Positions 34,356 to 45,413 are shown, counted from the first letter of the stretch. The stretch: DNA of 64,000 nt from Pseudoalteromonas rhizosphaerae (GCF_902498845.1 NZ_CABVLM010000008.1:186001-250000); one strand, 5' to 3'. Translations and numbers: made by a program. The notes: generated from the letters alone by a model not told the origin.

Positions 34356-36296
34356 TTAACGATTTAATCGGTTCTCGATTAATTCATCAACCACACCAGG
34401 GTCTGCAAGTGTTGAGGTATCACCTAATTGCTCGTGCTCATTTGCAGCGATCTTACGTAAAATACGACGCATGATCTTACCTGAGCGGGTTTTAGGTAAA
34501 CCTGGTGACCATTGGATCATATCTGGCGATGCAATTGGGCTAAGCTCTTTACGAACCCAGTTACGTACCTCTTTGGTTAATTCGTCACTGACCGTTACAC
34601 CTTCGTTTGGCGTTAGGTAAACATAAATACCTTGGCCTTTAATATCGTGCGGGTAACCAACTACAGCAGCTTCGGCAACCGCAGGGTGAGCAACCAGTGC
34701 ACTTTCAATCTCGGCAGTACCTAAGCGATGTCCTGATACGTTTAATACATCATCAACACGACCGGTTATCCAGTAGTAACCATCTTCATCACGACGACAA
34801 CCGTCTCCAGTAAAGTACACACCCGGATAAGCTGAGAAGTAAGTTTGTTCAAAACGTTCATGATCGCCGTAAACTGTACGAGCTTGTGATGGCCAGCTAT
34901 CAAGAATAACTAAGTTACCATCAACTGCGCCTTCCAGAGTGTTACCTTCAGCATCAAATAATGCTGGCGCAATACCAAAGAATGGACGGGTTGCAGAACC
35001 TGGTTTCATATCAATTGCACCTGGTAAAGGTGTGATCATGATGCCACCAGTTTCAGTTTGCCACCAAGTATCAACAATTGGGCAGTTACCTTTACCCATG
35101 TTTTCGTAATACCAAGTCCATGCTTCTGGGTTGATTGGCTCACCCACCGAGCCCAAAATACGTAGGCTATCGCGGTTTGAGGTCGCTGTTGGTTCATCGC
35201 CTTTGGCCATCAGTGCACGAATTGCCGTTGGCGCTGTGTATAAAATTGTAACGTTATGCTTATCGACTACTTCACCCATACGTCCTGCGGTTGGGTAAGT
35301 GGGTACACCTTCAAATAAGACTTGCGTACAACCATTAACTAATGGGCCGTAAGCAATGTAACTGTGACCTGTGATCCAGCCCACATCGGCGCTACACCAA
35401 AATATATCATCTTCTTTTAGATCAAATACATATTCGTGAGTCATCGATGCATATACTAAATAACCACCAGTCGTATGAACCACCCCTTTAGGCTGACCTG
35501 TTGAACCTGAGGTGTAAAGAATAAAGAGTGGATCTTCTGCATTCATCGGCTCTGGTGCACAGTCTGGGGCTTGATCAGCAACTAAATCATGCCACCATAC
35601 ATCATGTTCATGCCATTGTACCTCGCCACCCGTTAACTGATGTACAACAACGTGTTCGATGGTAGTGACCGACTGTTGTGCAACGGCTTCATCAACATTT
35701 GCTTTAAGCGGCACTGTATTGCCTGCACGACGCCCTTCATCAGAAGTAATAACAATTTTAGCACCAGAATCTTTAATACGATCAGCAATTGCTGATGGTG
35801 AGAAACCACCAAAGACCACCGAGTGAATTGCACCTAAACGCGCACATGCTTGCATTGCATAAACAGCTTGCGGTGACATAGGCATGTAAATAGCAATACG
35901 ATCGCCTTTTTTAACACCGAGTTTTTTCAAACCGTTGGCAAATTTTGCCACTTCGTCATGCAGCTGTTGATAAGAAATATGTTCACTTTGCGATGGATCG
36001 TCGCCTTCCCAGATCAATGCCGTTTTATCTGCTTTAGTTGCCAGATGGCGGTCAATACAGTTATACGAAGCATTAAGCTCACCATCTTCATACCATTTAA
36101 TACTGATATGGCCTTTATCAAAAGAGGTATTTTTTACTTTAGTAAAAGGTGTTGACCAATCGAGACGTTTACCGTGCTCTGCCCAAAAACCTTCTGGATC
36201 ATCAATAGATTGCTTGTAAAGTGTATTATATTTATCGTTATCAACTAAGGCTGCATTCTTGATATGTGCAGGAACTGGATAGATACTTTGTGACAT
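34356..36296 (-). CDS. acs: Acetyl-CoA synthetase
   Basis: 646 residues from the ATG at 36296 (GGAG 6 bases upstream; start [13 protein letters not shown]). Motifs: [20 protein letters not shown], the acetate-pocket region [43 protein letters not shown] and the acetylation-site region [19 protein letters not shown] with the catalytic, Pat/CobB-regulated Lys. It converts acetate, ATP and CoA to acetyl-CoA. Upstream 307 bp carry the 21-bp element shared with the acetate-symporter region. Divergent from a DcaP-like porin. Confidence 0.97.
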   Translation of the reverse strand: MSQSIYPVPAHIKNAALVDNDKYNTLYKQSIDDPEGFWAEHGKRLDWSTPFTKVKNTSFDKGHISIKWYEDGELNASYNCIDRHLATKADKTALIWEGDDPSQSEHISYQQLHDEVAKFANGLKKLGVKKGDRIAIYMPMSPQAVYAMQACARLGAIHSVVFGGFSPSAIADRIKDSGAKIVITSDEGRRAGNTVPLKANVDEAVAQQSVTTIEHVVVHQLTGGEVQWHEHDVWWHDLVADQAPDCAPEPMNAEDPLFILYTSGSTGQPKGVVHTTGGYLVYASMTHEYVFDLKEDDIFWCSADVGWITGHSYIAYGPLVNGCTQVLFEGVPTYPTAGRMGEVVDKHNVTILYTAPTAIRALMAKGDEPTATSNRDSLRILGSVGEPINPEAWTWYYENMGKGNCPIVDTWWQTETGGIMITPLPGAIDMKPGSATRPFFGIAPALFDAEGNTLEGAVDGNLVILDSWPSQARTVYGDHERFEQTYFSAYPGVYFTGDGCRRDEDGYYWITGRVDDVLNVSGHRLGTAEIESALVAHPAVAEAAVVGYPHDIKGQGIYVYLTPNEGVTVSDELTKEVRNWVRKELSPIASPDMIQWSPGLPKTRSGKIMRRILRKIAANEHEQLGDTSTLADPGVVDELIENRLNR

Positions 36297-36603
36297 AGTC
36301 GTCTCCATTTTAATTACTTGCCTAAGGCTTATCTTTAGGATCACCCAGCATAGCGGGCGAAAGTATTAGACCTTAGTTGTATTATCTTTGATTTATTTCA
36401 CTGAACGCTCTAATTGTTTTAAAATTTCATCATTTTACGCTATTAATACAAAATGTTAATGATATGTTTAAACTAGGGTAGCAAGCTTGCCACCTTAGTC
36501 TAATAGACCAATAGGTAATTGAGTAAAAAGCATACTTAATCAAAAGTGGTATCACAACACAAGTATCATGATGCAACAAGCAGCCCCGAATAGGACTTTG
36601 ACT
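36297..36603. promoter_or_regulatory. 307-bp divergent regulatory region, acs versus porin
   Basis: No gene. Holds the shared 21-bp element at 36493-36513, at 197 bp from acs and 91 bp from the porin start. A CAAGCTTG palindrome (36482-36489) lies just left of it. Promoter boxes not confidently placed. Confidence 0.65.
36493..36513 (-). promoter_or_regulatory. Shared 21-bp element, putative CrbR/ErdR-like operator copy 2
   Basis: On the minus strand: TATTG, 4 bases, ATTAGACTAA. TTAGTCTAA at 36495-36503 is an odd palindrome. 18 of 21 bases match 18167-18187, and both sit in divergent regions of acetate-related genes. Confidence 0.6.
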
Positions 36604-37767
36604 ATGACAACAAAATCAACAGTATTAAAAACACTTACTGCCACTGCCGTATTGTGCGCGCTCTCAGCTACAGCACAAGCCGCAACGATTGGTGGCACTG
36701 ATGTTACTTATGGTGGTTATATAAAACTCGATGCAATGTGGAGTGATTATTCAGCTGGCGCGCCTGCAGGAACAAATGTAGGGCGTGACTTTTATGTACC
36801 AAGTACATTAACAGTCGGTGCCGACAACAACTCTGATGCTGTATTTGATATGCACGCACGTCAGTCTCGTTTTAATTTTGGCACATCAACACTCCTAGAC
36901 AACGGCAAAACCATAAGTAGTAAAATCGAAATAGACTTTTTAGCATCTGCTGCTGGCGGTAATGAACGCGTATCTAACTCATATGCGCCACGTATTCGCC
37001 ACGCATTTATTTCTTACGACGGCTGGTTGTTTGGTCAAACATGGTCAAACTTCCAAAATGTTGGTGCACTGCCTGAAACTCTTGATTTTGTAGGTCCAGC
37101 TGAAGGCACGGTATTTGTTCGCCAAGCACAAGTTAAATACACAACTGGCGCATGGTCTTTCTCGCTAGAAAACCCTGAAAGTACAATTACAACTTCAAAT
37201 GGTATGGCTGTAACCGATGATGCATCATTACCGGATTTCACAGCACGTTACACACATACTGCTGATTGGGGTAACTTAGTGGTTGCAGCGCTTGCTCGTC
37301 AACTTACTTATAAAGTGGGCGGCCTTGACGCTGATGAAACATCAATTGGCATTAGTGCATCAGGTATGTTTAAAGTTGGCCAAGACAACGTTAAATTTAT
37401 GCTTACCCAAGGTAAAGGCTTAGGTCGTTACGTTGGCTTAAATGTTGCGCATGGTGCAGTGCTTAATGGTGATGAGCTAGATGCAATTGACTCTACATCA
37501 GGGTTTATTGCTTACCAGCACAATTGGAATAACCAATGGCGCTCAACATTCCTTTACTCGTTCTTCTCAGCAGACAATAACACTGATTTGCTTACGATTA
37601 CCGGTGACCCAACTGAATCTAGCCAAAGCTATAGCGCTAATATTTTATACTCACCAGTTAAACGTTTAACGTTTGGTGCTGAGTTAAAGCATGCAGAACG
37701 CGAAACAGAAAGTGGTGTTGATGGTGATTTAGATCGCCTGCAGTTCTCAGTTAAATACGCGTTCTAA
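36604..37767 (+). CDS. DcaP-like outer-membrane porin
   Basis: 387 residues from the ATG at 36604 (AGGA 8 bases upstream; an in-frame ATG at 36568 is less likely because the signal peptide MTTKSTVLKTLTATAVLCAL starts here). Cleavage near AQA-ATIGG. Landmarks: VTYGGYIKLDAMWSDY, YAPRIRHAFISYDGWLFGQT, FVRQAQVKY, ending in VKYAF with the terminal Phe expected of a barrel. Paralogous to the porin at 2.8 kb. Divergent from acs; likely admits acetate-type anions (inference). Confidence 0.87.
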   Translation: MTTKSTVLKTLTATAVLCALSATAQAATIGGTDVTYGGYIKLDAMWSDYSAGAPAGTNVGRDFYVPSTLTVGADNNSDAVFDMHARQSRFNFGTSTLLDNGKTISSKIEIDFLASAAGGNERVSNSYAPRIRHAFISYDGWLFGQTWSNFQNVGALPETLDFVGPAEGTVFVRQAQVKYTTGAWSFSLENPESTITTSNGMAVTDDASLPDFTARYTHTADWGNLVVAALARQLTYKVGGLDADETSIGISASGMFKVGQDNVKFMLTQGKGLGRYVGLNVAHGAVLNGDELDAIDSTSGFIAYQHNWNNQWRSTFLYSFFSADNNTDLLTITGDPTESSQSYSANILYSPVKRLTFGAELKHAERETESGVDGDLDRLQFSVKYAF

Positions 37768-37795
37768 GCTAAAACTAAAATTATATTACTTCCTT

Positions 37796-37817
37796 AAGCG
37801 GCTTTGGCCGCTTTTTT
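37796..37817 (+). terminator. Rho-independent terminator after porin
   Basis: AAGCGGC (37796-37802), loop TTTG, GCCGCTT (37807-37813), followed by TTTT. Confidence 0.88.
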
Positions 37818-37891
37818 ATGCCTGTGATATACCTTATCAAAGTTAAATTATCTACACCCAATTGGCTTAAGGTATTGGCTGTTACAAATAC

Positions 37892-37926
37892 AAAAAAGCC
37901 GCTAAATATTATTTAGCGGCTTTTTT
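37892..37926. terminator. Rho-independent terminator after recA
   Basis: AAAAAAGCCGCTAAAT pairs with ATTTAGCGGCTTTTTT around a 3-base loop. It is T-flanked on both strands, so it also backs up the porin terminator. Confidence 0.93.
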
Positions 37927-37965
37927 AATGTTAAGTGCGGGTCAAATCGCGCTTATTAAATACTT

Positions 37966-39012
37966 TTAAAGCTCAGCATCATCTGCTAACACTGTGTCTT
38001 CAATATCGTCAGGCTTAATTGTTGCTTTTAATAACAACATATCACGTAACTTACCTTCAATCTCGTTAGAGATCTCAGGGTTCTCTTTTAAAAACTTAAT
38101 GGAATTTGACTTACCTTGGCCAACTTTACTGCCATTGTAGCTATACCAAGCACCTGCTTTTTCTACCAGCTTATGCTTAACACCTAAGTCAATTAACTCG
38201 CCATGCTTAGAGATGCCTTCACCATACATGATGATAAATTCAGCTTGCTTAAACGGAGGAGCAACTTTGTTTTTCACCACTTTAACGCGGGTTTCGTTAC
38301 CCACCACTTCGTCGCCCTCTTTAACAGAACCGATACGACGAATATCTAAACGTACTGACGCGTAGAATTTAAGTGCGTTACCACCAGTAGTGGTTTCTGG
38401 GTTACCAAACATAACACCAATTTTCATACGGATTTGGTTAATGAAAATACATAAAGTGTTTGAACGTTTGATATTACCAGTTAGCTTACGTAATGCTTGT
38501 GACATTAAACGTGCTTGTAGGCCCATGTGTGAATCACCCATGTCGCCTTCAATTTCAGCTTTCGGTGTTAATGCCGCAACCGAATCGACAACAACCACAT
38601 CAACAGCGCTTGAGCGTACTAACATGTCACAAATTTCAAGTGCTTGTTCACCTGTATCAGGTTGTGAAACTAATAACTCATCAATATTTACACCCAATTT
38701 TTGGGCATAAATTGGATCAAGTGCATGCTCAGCATCAACGAAAGCACAGGTTTTACCTTCTTTTTGTGCTTCAGCAATAACTTGTAATGTTAGCGTTGTT
38801 TTACCTGATGATTCAGGGCCATATATCTCAACAATACGCCCCATAGGTAAACCACCTATGCCTAATGCGATATCAATGCCCAGAGAGCCTGTTGATATAG
38901 CATCAATATCTAACGCTTTATTGTCACCCAATTTCATTATTGAGCCTTTACCAAATTGACGTTCAATTTGAGATAAAGCAGCGTCCAACGCTTTTTGTTT
39001 GTTATCGTTCAT
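37966..39012 (-). CDS. recA: Recombinase A
   Basis: 348 residues from the ATG at 39012 (GGAGAG about 6 bases upstream; the TTG 12 bases further up is rejected because it overlaps that site). Walker [11 protein letters not shown], Walker [12 protein letters not shown]2-region [20 protein letters not shown] and the usual acidic tail ([14 protein letters not shown]). It drives homologous recombination and LexA cleavage in the SOS response. Single gene under a LexA-boxed promoter (39043-39070). Confidence 0.98.
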   Translation of the reverse strand: MNDNKQKALDAALSQIERQFGKGSIMKLGDNKALDIDAISTGSLGIDIALGIGGLPMGRIVEIYGPESSGKTTLTLQVIAEAQKEGKTCAFVDAEHALDPIYAQKLGVNIDELLVSQPDTGEQALEICDMLVRSSAVDVVVVDSVAALTPKAEIEGDMGDSHMGLQARLMSQALRKLTGNIKRSNTLCIFINQIRMKIGVMFGNPETTTGGNALKFYASVRLDIRRIGSVKEGDEVVGNETRVKVVKNKVAPPFKQAEFIIMYGEGISKHGELIDLGVKHKLVEKAGAWYSYNGSKVGQGKSNSIKFLKENPEISNEIEGKLRDMLLLKATIKPDDIEDTVLADDAEL

Positions 39013-39042
39013 TTTACTCTCCAAATCCGGCTAATGCAGACA

Positions 39043-39070
39043 AGTATACTGTATGAAATCACAGTATCAA
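39043..39070 (-). promoter_or_regulatory. recA sigma-70 promoter with LexA (SOS) box
   Basis: On the minus strand: -35 TTGATA (39070-39065), 16-bp spacer, -10 TATACT (39048-39043). The spacer is exactly the SOS box CTGT-N8-ACAG (39049-39064), so bound LexA would cover both hexamers. Confidence 0.92.
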
Positions 39071-39080
39071 GCTAATTTTA

Positions 39081-39569
39081 TTAATTTATCTTTTCTATAA
39101 TGGTTTTTAATGAGTAAACAATAGCTTGCAACCTAACTTGCGCTCTATCGCCTGCGAATATCTGTTGGCTCGGATACTGTTTCTCGCCAATTTGAATACA
39201 AAACCATACTAAACCTACTGGTTTTTCTGTACTGCCACCACCTGGACCTGCAATACCCGATACTGCAACCGAAATATCTGCCCCTGCGGCCTTACACGCA
39301 CCCGCGGCCATTTGCAAAACAGTTTGCTCACTCACTGCGCCGTATAAAGTTAAGGTTTGCTCTGTAACCCCTAGTAAATCCTGCTTAGCTTGATTACTGT
39401 ATGTTACAAATGCACGGTCAATATAAGCCGAGCTGCCAGGGGTATCTGTTAACGCATAACTCACTCCACCACCAGTACATGATTCAGCACTAGTGATCCA
39501 TAAGCGTTTATCCGTTAAAATAGCACCTAACTGCGCAGCAAGTGTTTTAATCTCTTGATGTAATTCCAT
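39081..39569 (-). CDS. pncC: Nicotinamide-nucleotide amidase (CinA C-terminal family)
   Basis: 162 residues from the ATG at 39569. Family motifs: [34 protein letters not shown] and [20 protein letters not shown], containing the Ser/Lys catalytic elements. It deamidates nicotinamide mononucleotide in NAD recycling. AAGG lies about 9 bases upstream. Its start is only 21 bp from the divergent mutS start. Adjacent to recA as in many gammaproteobacteria. Confidence 0.92.
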   Translation of the reverse strand: MELHQEIKTLAAQLGAILTDKRLWITSAESCTGGGVSYALTDTPGSSAYIDRAFVTYSNQAKQDLLGVTEQTLTLYGAVSEQTVLQMAAGACKAAGADISVAVSGIAGPGGGSTEKPVGLVWFCIQIGEKQYPSQQIFAGDRAQVRLQAIVYSLKTIIEKIN

Positions 39570-39590
39570 ATTCAGCCTTTGGGTAAATAC

Positions 39591-42161
39591 ATGTCGTTCG
39601 ATCTTTATGCACCGCACAATATAAGTCAACAAACTCCGATGATGCAGCAGTATCTAAAAATAAAATCTGAGCATCGTGATATTTTACTGTTTTATCGCAT
39701 GGGCGATTTTTACGAGCTATTTTTTGATGATGCAAAACGTGCAGCACAACTGCTTGATATTTCACAAACTCACCGTGGTAAAGCCGGCGGTGATCCTATT
39801 CCTATGGCAGGCGTCCCTTATCATGCGGTAGAGAACTATTTAGCTCGTTTGGTACAAATGGGTGAATCCGTCGCTATTTGTGAACAGGTGGGCGACCCTG
39901 CAACCAGCAAAGGGCCTGTTGAGCGCAAAGTTGTACGCATTGTTACCCCTGGCACCATTTCTGATGAAGCACTATTACAAGAGCGCCAAGATAATTTACT
40001 GACCAGCGTTTGGCAAAGTAAAAAAGGCGTGTATGGCATTGCTTACTTAGATATTAACTCAGGCCGTTTTAATATTGTTGAAGTAAATACTGAAGAAGCA
40101 TTTAGTTCAACTTTACAACGCTTAGCACCAGCAGAGTTACTCTATAGCGAAGACTTTGCCAACTTTCATTTGATTGAGCATATCAAAGGTATTCGCCGTC
40201 GTCCTGAATGGGAGTTTGACTTAGACACTGCACAACATTTGTTATGCGAGCAGTTTGGCACTAAAGATTTAGTCGGTTTTGGGGTTAATAAAGCAACTGC
40301 TGCATTAGTTGCCGCCGGTTGCCTTATGCAATATGTGAAAGACACGCAACGTATTGCTCTACCCCATATTCGCGCCATCACATTAGAACATAACGAACAT
40401 GCAGTAATCTTAGATGCTGCCACCCGTAAAAATTTAGAGTTGACCGTTAACCTCTCTGGTGGCTTTGAAAACACCTTAGCACAAGTACTTGATAAAACAG
40501 CAACAGCGATGGGCTCACGGCTATTAAAGCGTCGTATTCATACACCAATACGTTCTAAACCTGAGCTTAACGCTCGCCTTAATGCGATTAGTGCCATTAT
40601 CGATGTACAGCTGTGTGGTGAGCTACATGAGTCGTTAAAACAAATAGGTGATATTGAGCGTGTTATTGCTCGTTTAGCATTGTGGACCGCTCGTCCGCGC
40701 GATTTAACCCGTCTGCGTAGCGCACTACAAGCCCTAGCTCCACTGCACGAGCTATTAACCGATGCCAGCGATCCTCGCATTAGTCAGATCATCGCGCAAT
40801 CTCCTGAATTACCTGATTTACAGCAATTACTTGAGCAAGCAGTGATTGAAAACCCACCGGTACTTATTCGTGATGGTGGCGTAATTGCACCGGGTTACAA
40901 CAGTGAACTCGATGAATGGCGTTCACTCAGCCAAGGCGCTACCGACATTCTTGAACAACTCGAACAGCGCGAGCGTGAACGCACCGGTATTAGCACCCTT
41001 AAAATCGGTTATAACCGTGTGCATGGCTTTTTTATTGAAGTAAGTCGTGCCAACGCACATTTAGTGCCTGCTGATTATATTCGTCGCCAAACGCTTAAAA
41101 ATAACGAACGTTATATAATTCCAGAGCTTAAAGAGCATGAAGATAAAGTGTTAGGTAGCCAATCAAAAGCTCTGGCGCTTGAAAAGCAACTTTACGAACA
41201 ACTGTTTGAATTTATTGCCCCGCACATTGAACAGCTACAAATAATGGCGGCAGCACTGGCAGATTTAGATGTGCTAAATAACCTTGCCGAGCGTGCAATT
41301 GCATTGAACTATGCAAAACCGCTACTGTGCGATAACGATGACATTAGTATTAAGCAAGGTCGCCACCCAGTTGTTGAACAAGTAATGAAAGACCCTTTCA
41401 TTGCCAATCCTGTAGAGCTTAATGCTCAGCGTAAAATGCTGATCATTACGGGACCAAATATGGGCGGTAAATCAACCTATATGCGCCAAACTGCACTGAT
41501 TGTGTTAATGGCACACATTGGTAGCTTTGTGCCAGCAGACAGCGCTAAGATTGGTAATATCGACCGTATATTTACACGTATTGGCGCCAGTGATGACTTA
41601 GCATCAGGTCGCTCAACCTTCATGGTCGAAATGACCGAAACAGCCACTATTTTAAACAATGCTACCGCGCAGTCACTGGTATTAATGGATGAAATTGGCC
41701 GAGGGACGAGTACCTACGATGGTCTATCATTAGCTTATGCAACAGCAGATCATTTAGCATCAAAAATATCCGCTAAAACTTTATTCGCAACCCATTATTT
41801 TGAACTTACCGAACTGGCCGAGCAACAAGCGGGACTGGTGAATGTTCACTTAGATGCAATAGAGCACAACGACACAATCGCCTTTATGCATACCGTACTT
41901 GATGGTGCCGCAAGTAAAAGTTTTGGCTTGCAAGTAGCGGCCTTAGCTGGGGTGCCAAAAGCAGTTATAAAACAGGCAAAACAAAAGCTTAAAATGCTGG
42001 AGAATCATCAGCCAGTTACTGCGGATATCAATGCAGTACAGCCATCATTGTTTGCAGCTGAACCATCACAGGTAGAAGCACAACTCGCTGAGGTTGATCT
42101 AGATAACTTAAGCCCACGCCAAGCTCAAGATTTACTATATAAGCTAAAATCGCTGCTGTAG
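39591..42161 (+). CDS. mutS: DNA mismatch repair protein MutS
   Basis: 856 residues from the ATG at 39591 (in-frame TTG at 39579 possible; no good ribosome-binding site for either). Mismatch-binding N-terminus with [18 protein letters not shown] (Phe-x-Glu), ATPase Walker [18 protein letters not shown], Walker [27 protein letters not shown], and the C-terminal dimer region ([17 protein letters not shown]). It recognises base mismatches and recruits MutL. Convergent with rpoS across the terminator at 42178. Confidence 0.97.
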   Translation: MSFDLYAPHNISQQTPMMQQYLKIKSEHRDILLFYRMGDFYELFFDDAKRAAQLLDISQTHRGKAGGDPIPMAGVPYHAVENYLARLVQMGESVAICEQVGDPATSKGPVERKVVRIVTPGTISDEALLQERQDNLLTSVWQSKKGVYGIAYLDINSGRFNIVEVNTEEAFSSTLQRLAPAELLYSEDFANFHLIEHIKGIRRRPEWEFDLDTAQHLLCEQFGTKDLVGFGVNKATAALVAAGCLMQYVKDTQRIALPHIRAITLEHNEHAVILDAATRKNLELTVNLSGGFENTLAQVLDKTATAMGSRLLKRRIHTPIRSKPELNARLNAISAIIDVQLCGELHESLKQIGDIERVIARLALWTARPRDLTRLRSALQALAPLHELLTDASDPRISQIIAQSPELPDLQQLLEQAVIENPPVLIRDGGVIAPGYNSELDEWRSLSQGATDILEQLEQRERERTGISTLKIGYNRVHGFFIEVSRANAHLVPADYIRRQTLKNNERYIIPELKEHEDKVLGSQSKALALEKQLYEQLFEFIAPHIEQLQIMAAALADLDVLNNLAERAIALNYAKPLLCDNDDISIKQGRHPVVEQVMKDPFIANPVELNAQRKMLIITGPNMGGKSTYMRQTALIVLMAHIGSFVPADSAKIGNIDRIFTRIGASDDLASGRSTFMVEMTETATILNNATAQSLVLMDEIGRGTSTYDGLSLAYATADHLASKISAKTLFATHYFELTELAEQQAGLVNVHLDAIEHNDTIAFMHTVLDGAASKSFGLQVAALAGVPKAVIKQAKQKLKMLENHQPVTADINAVQPSLFAAEPSQVEAQLAEVDLDNLSPRQAQDLLYKLKSLL

Positions 42162-42177
42162 CATGCTTTAAGCACAA

Positions 42178-42208
42178 AAAAAGCTGAAGAGTTAGCTCTT
42201 CAGCTTTT
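42178..42208. terminator. Bidirectional terminator between mutS and rpoS
   Basis: AAAGCTGAAGAG pairs with CTCTTCAGCTTT around TTAG, flanked by an A-run on the left and T-run on the right, so it can serve both genes. Confidence 0.9.
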
Positions 42209-42265
42209 AATAATTATTTTCTGTGTGTGTTTGTGTTGCTGCGTCTATTGCTGTATCAGTCAGTG

Positions 42266-43261
42266 TTATGAAAACTGATCAAACAAGCTATCAGTGCTTA
42301 ATCCTTCATGCTGCAAAATATCTTTTAAGCGGCGCAGTGCTTCTACTTGAATTTGTCTTACTCGTTCACGCGTTAAACCGATTTCACGACCCACATCTTC
42401 AAGCGTTGATGGCTCATAACCTAACAAACCAAAACGACGTGCAAGCACTTCACGTTGCTTAGGATTAAGCTCACCTAACCAGTCTACAATGTGCTTATTG
42501 ATATCATTATTTTGTACTTCGCCTTCCGGACCAAAGCCTTTTTCATCGGCAATAATATCTAACAATGCTTTATCGTTTTCACCACCAATAGGTGTATCTA
42601 CAGAGGTGATTTTCTCGTTTAAACGCAGCATTTTAGTTACGTCTTCAACTGGTCGGTCTAAACACGCTGCAATTTCTTCGGCAGTGGGCTCATGGTCCAG
42701 CTTTTGCGTTAGTTCACGTGCGGTGCGTAAATAAACGTTAAGTTCTTTCACTACATGGATTGGTAAGCGAATTGTGCGGGTTTGATTCATGATGGCGCGT
42801 TCAATTGTTTGACGGATCCACCAAGTCGCATAGGTCGAAAATCTAAAACCACGTTCAGGATCAAATTTTTCAACGGCGCGGATCAAACCAAGATTACCTT
42901 CTTCAATTAAATCAAGTAACGCAAGGCCACGATTGTTATAACGGCGGGCGATTTTAACAACTAAACGTAAATTACTTTCAATCATTCGTTTACGAGAAGC
43001 GCTACAACCTTTTAATGCTTTGCGAGCAAAAAAGACTTCTTCTTCAGCACTTAATAATGGCGAAAAACCAATTTCACCTAAATACAGCTGAGTCGCATCT
43101 AAATTCTTAGTGATTTCCTCTTTGGCAAATATTTCATCTTCTTTGTCATCATCTTTATCGACGTCATCTAATAATTCAGAGTCTGTATCAGCGACAGCTA
43201 TATCATCAAATTTATCATCAATCGCATCTTTCGTTTTTTCTATTTTTGCTGTGTTACCCAT
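42266..43261 (-). CDS. rpoS: RNA polymerase sigma factor RpoS
   Basis: 331 residues from the ATG at 43261 (GAGGG 8 bases upstream). Sigma-70 regions: acidic N-terminus ([14 protein letters not shown]), region 1.2/2 ([40 protein letters not shown]), and region 4 with [21 protein letters not shown]. coli RpoS has 330 residues. It directs general-stress and stationary-phase transcription. Lies 61 bases downstream of nlpD; by analogy its main promoter lies within nlpD. Confidence 0.97.
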   Translation of the reverse strand: MGNTAKIEKTKDAIDDKFDDIAVADTDSELLDDVDKDDDKEDEIFAKEEITKNLDATQLYLGEIGFSPLLSAEEEVFFARKALKGCSASRKRMIESNLRLVVKIARRYNNRGLALLDLIEEGNLGLIRAVEKFDPERGFRFSTYATWWIRQTIERAIMNQTRTIRLPIHVVKELNVYLRTARELTQKLDHEPTAEEIAACLDRPVEDVTKMLRLNEKITSVDTPIGGENDKALLDIIADEKGFGPEGEVQNNDINKHIVDWLGELNPKQREVLARRFGLLGYEPSTLEDVGREIGLTRERVRQIQVEALRRLKDILQHEGLSTDSLFDQFS

Positions 43262-43321
43262 GAGCGTACCCTCAAGCAAACAAGTGATCTTATATCACTA
43301 TGATCAATACCCGACCGATAG

Positions 43322-44146
43322 CTAAGGCAAATACTTCTCAGGATTAACAGCTTGTCCTCGGTAACGGATTTCAAAACGCAATGCCGTCACTTCAGAGTCT
43401 GAACTGCCAATCTCGGCTATTTTTTGCCCAGCTTTCACATCCTGTTTTTCTTTAACTAGCAACTTAGAGTTATGTGCATAGGCACTAAGATAATCATCAT
43501 TATGTTTCAAAATAATTAAATTACCGTATCCTCTAAGTGCATTACCCGCATAAACTACAGTCCCTTGTGCTGCGGCAAAAACAGCGACACCTTTTTTATT
43601 AGTAATTTGTAACCCTTTATACCCGCTTTCCTTGGTTGAAAAACGCTGAGTTACTGTTCCTTTAGCTGGCCACGACCACTTAACTTGGGTCGAGGACAAA
43701 CTGTTATTTTTACTAATTTTCCTATTGGCTTGTTTTTGAACATACTCTCGTTGTTTTGGCTGATCAAGCTCTTTCTTTAATTTTTTGTTATTTTTTTGTA
43801 TGCCACTTGTAGACTTTTTACTCGGTTTCGTATATTTTTTATGCTTTTTTATTTTTTCAGGTACATTTTTAAAAGAAATTGTTTGCCCCGGTTGGATTAT
43901 GTAAGGGGCTGGTATGCCATTATTTTTTGCCAACGTGCGGAAATCTTGCTGGGCGCTAAAGGCTATCGAGTATAACGTATCACCTTTTTTAACCGTGTAG
44001 CGGTCACCATTAATATTTACTTTACTAGTATAAGGTTTAACACTGGTATTTAAACTACTGACCGGAGCGGGGGCATGTCGAGATGAGCAGGCACTGAGCA
44101 AAACACTTGTAAATAAAGTAACATAGAAGACGTACTGTTTATTCAT
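43322..44146 (-). CDS. nlpD: Murein hydrolase activator NlpD-like lipoprotein
   Basis: 274 residues: lipobox LSAC, one LysM domain (RYTVKKGDTLYSIAFSAQQD), a long Lys-rich linker (KIKKHKKYTKPSKKSTSG), then a LytM/M23 domain (VFAAAQGTVVYAGNALRGYG, LKHNDDYLSAYAHNSKLLVK). The metal-binding residues of active M23 peptidases are not all present, as in E. coli NlpD, which activates AmiC. It is shorter than the E. coli protein (379). Sits upstream of rpoS as usual. Confidence 0.9.
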   Translation of the reverse strand: MNKQYVFYVTLFTSVLLSACSSRHAPAPVSSLNTSVKPYTSKVNINGDRYTVKKGDTLYSIAFSAQQDFRTLAKNNGIPAPYIIQPGQTISFKNVPEKIKKHKKYTKPSKKSTSGIQKNNKKLKKELDQPKQREYVQKQANRKISKNNSLSSTQVKWSWPAKGTVTQRFSTKESGYKGLQITNKKGVAVFAAAQGTVVYAGNALRGYGNLIILKHNDDYLSAYAHNSKLLVKEKQDVKAGQKIAEIGSSDSEVTALRFEIRYRGQAVNPEKYLP

Positions 44147-44186
44147 GGTGTTTTGCTCCTTGTGCTAAAAGTAGTTATTTAGATGC

Positions 44187-44765
44187 TTAACGTAATAAAA
44201 AGTATGCAACCACCACTAAAATCACTACCCCCCAGCCAAGTACCTCAACATATTGACGTAATTTTTGCTCCATTTTTACTCCGCCCCACTTCATTAGCGC
44301 TGAAACTAAAAAGAACCGCGCACCACGCCCGACAGCAGAAGCTAATAAAAAAGGTAAAAACGCCATGTGCAAAAGCCCAGCACCAATAGTAAATACTTTA
44401 TAGGGTATTGGCGAAAAACCGGCTAAAAACACCACCCATACGCCATAATCTTTAAACCAGCTTAAAGCGGTATTAAACTTTTCTTGCCAACCCATTTGCG
44501 CTATTAATGGCTCTACTACAGGTTCAAATAACCAAAATCCGAGCAAATAACCTAAAATACCGCCAAGCACCGAAGCAACTGTAGCAAAAGTAGCATAGCG
44601 CCATGCTTTGCTCGGTTGTGCAAGCGACATCGGCGCGAGCATTACATCGGGTGGAATAGGAAAAATAACCGATTCAGCAAAACTCATCCCAGCTAAATAA
44701 CGCTCTGCGTGGCGATGTTTTGCCCACACTAATGCCATATCGTATAACTTAGTAAACAATTTCAA
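44187..44765 (-). CDS. yqaA: YqaA/DedA-family membrane protein
   Basis: 192 residues with about five hydrophobic segments. The SNARE-associated/VTT pattern is seen in GMSFAESVIFPIPPDVMLAP and FLAGFSPIPYKVFTIGAGLL. Start is TTG at 44765, supported by AGGAAG 4 bases upstream and by the family's usual N-terminus KLYDMALVWAKH. Related proteins are linked to phospholipid flipping. Inserted between pcm and nlpD, 9 bases after pcm. Confidence 0.88.
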   Translation of the reverse strand: MKLFTKLYDMALVWAKHRHAERYLAGMSFAESVIFPIPPDVMLAPMSLAQPSKAWRYATFATVASVLGGILGYLLGFWLFEPVVEPLIAQMGWQEKFNTALSWFKDYGVWVVFLAGFSPIPYKVFTIGAGLLHMAFLPFLLASAVGRGARFFLVSALMKWGGVKMEQKLRQYVEVLGWGVVILVVVAYFLLR

Positions 44766-44774
44766 AGTGACTTC

Positions 44775-45413
44775 CTATTCAATGTCGCCAGGGACTAAAG
44801 GTACAAATCTAACTGGCGCAATAACATGTTGAGTAAATTTTTCGCCTTCGCGCACAACCATAACCAGTTGTTGATCTTCATTACCGATTGGCGCAATCAT
44901 CACCCCACCATCACTGAGTTGATCAAGTAATGCCTGCGGGACTTGCGATGCAGCGGCGGTTACAATGATGCCATCAAACGGCGCTTGTGACTGCCAGCCT
45001 TGCCAACCATCGCCATGTTTCATGGAAACGTTGTATAAGTCTAGGTTATGTAAACGGCGCTTAGCCTGCCATTGTAACGCTTTAATTCGTTCTACCGAAA
45101 ATACTTTTGAAAAGGTTTTCGCCAGCACCGCTGTTTGATAGCCTGAACCCGTGCCTATCTCAAGTACTTTATCGCGCACGCCAGCCAAAAGCAGTAACTC
45201 GGTCATACGGGCAACAATATATGGCTGTGAAATTGTTTGTCCTTGACCTATTGGCAACGCCGTATTTTGATACGCTTTATGCTTAAGTACATCATCAACA
45301 AATACATGACGTGGAATATCAGCAATAGCGCTGAGTACCAATTTATCTTCAACACCTTCACGCTGTAATAGGTCAGCGAGCGCACGGGCACTTCGAGTAT
45401 AATTAGCCAGCAC
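44775..45413 (-). CDS. pcm: Protein-L-isoaspartate O-methyltransferase
   Basis: 212 residues from a GTG at 45413 (GGAG 7 bases upstream); an ATG at 45446 would add 11 residues inside surE. Motifs: [36 protein letters not shown] (SAM binding), [19 protein letters not shown] and [10 protein letters not shown]. It repairs isoaspartyl residues in aged proteins. Overlaps the surE 3' end by 11 bases. Confidence 0.95.
   Translation of the reverse strand: MLANYTRSARALADLLQREGVEDKLVLSAIADIPRHVFVDDVLKHKAYQNTALPIGQGQTISQPYIVARMTELLLLAGVRDKVLEIGTGSGYQTAVLAKTFSKVFSVERIKALQWQAKRRLHNLDLYNVSMKHGDGWQGWQSQAPFDGIIVTAAASQVPQALLDQLSDGGVMIAPIGNEDQQLVMVVREGEKFTQHVIAPVRFVPLVPGDIE

Noticed and set aside
38390..38780. 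Open frames antisense to recA
   Set aside because: Both overlap recA completely and show no domain or start signal.
42186..42462. Plus-strand frame over the 3' end of rpoS
   Set aside because: Overlaps the rpoS coding region and the terminator; sequence composition is that of an antisense shadow.
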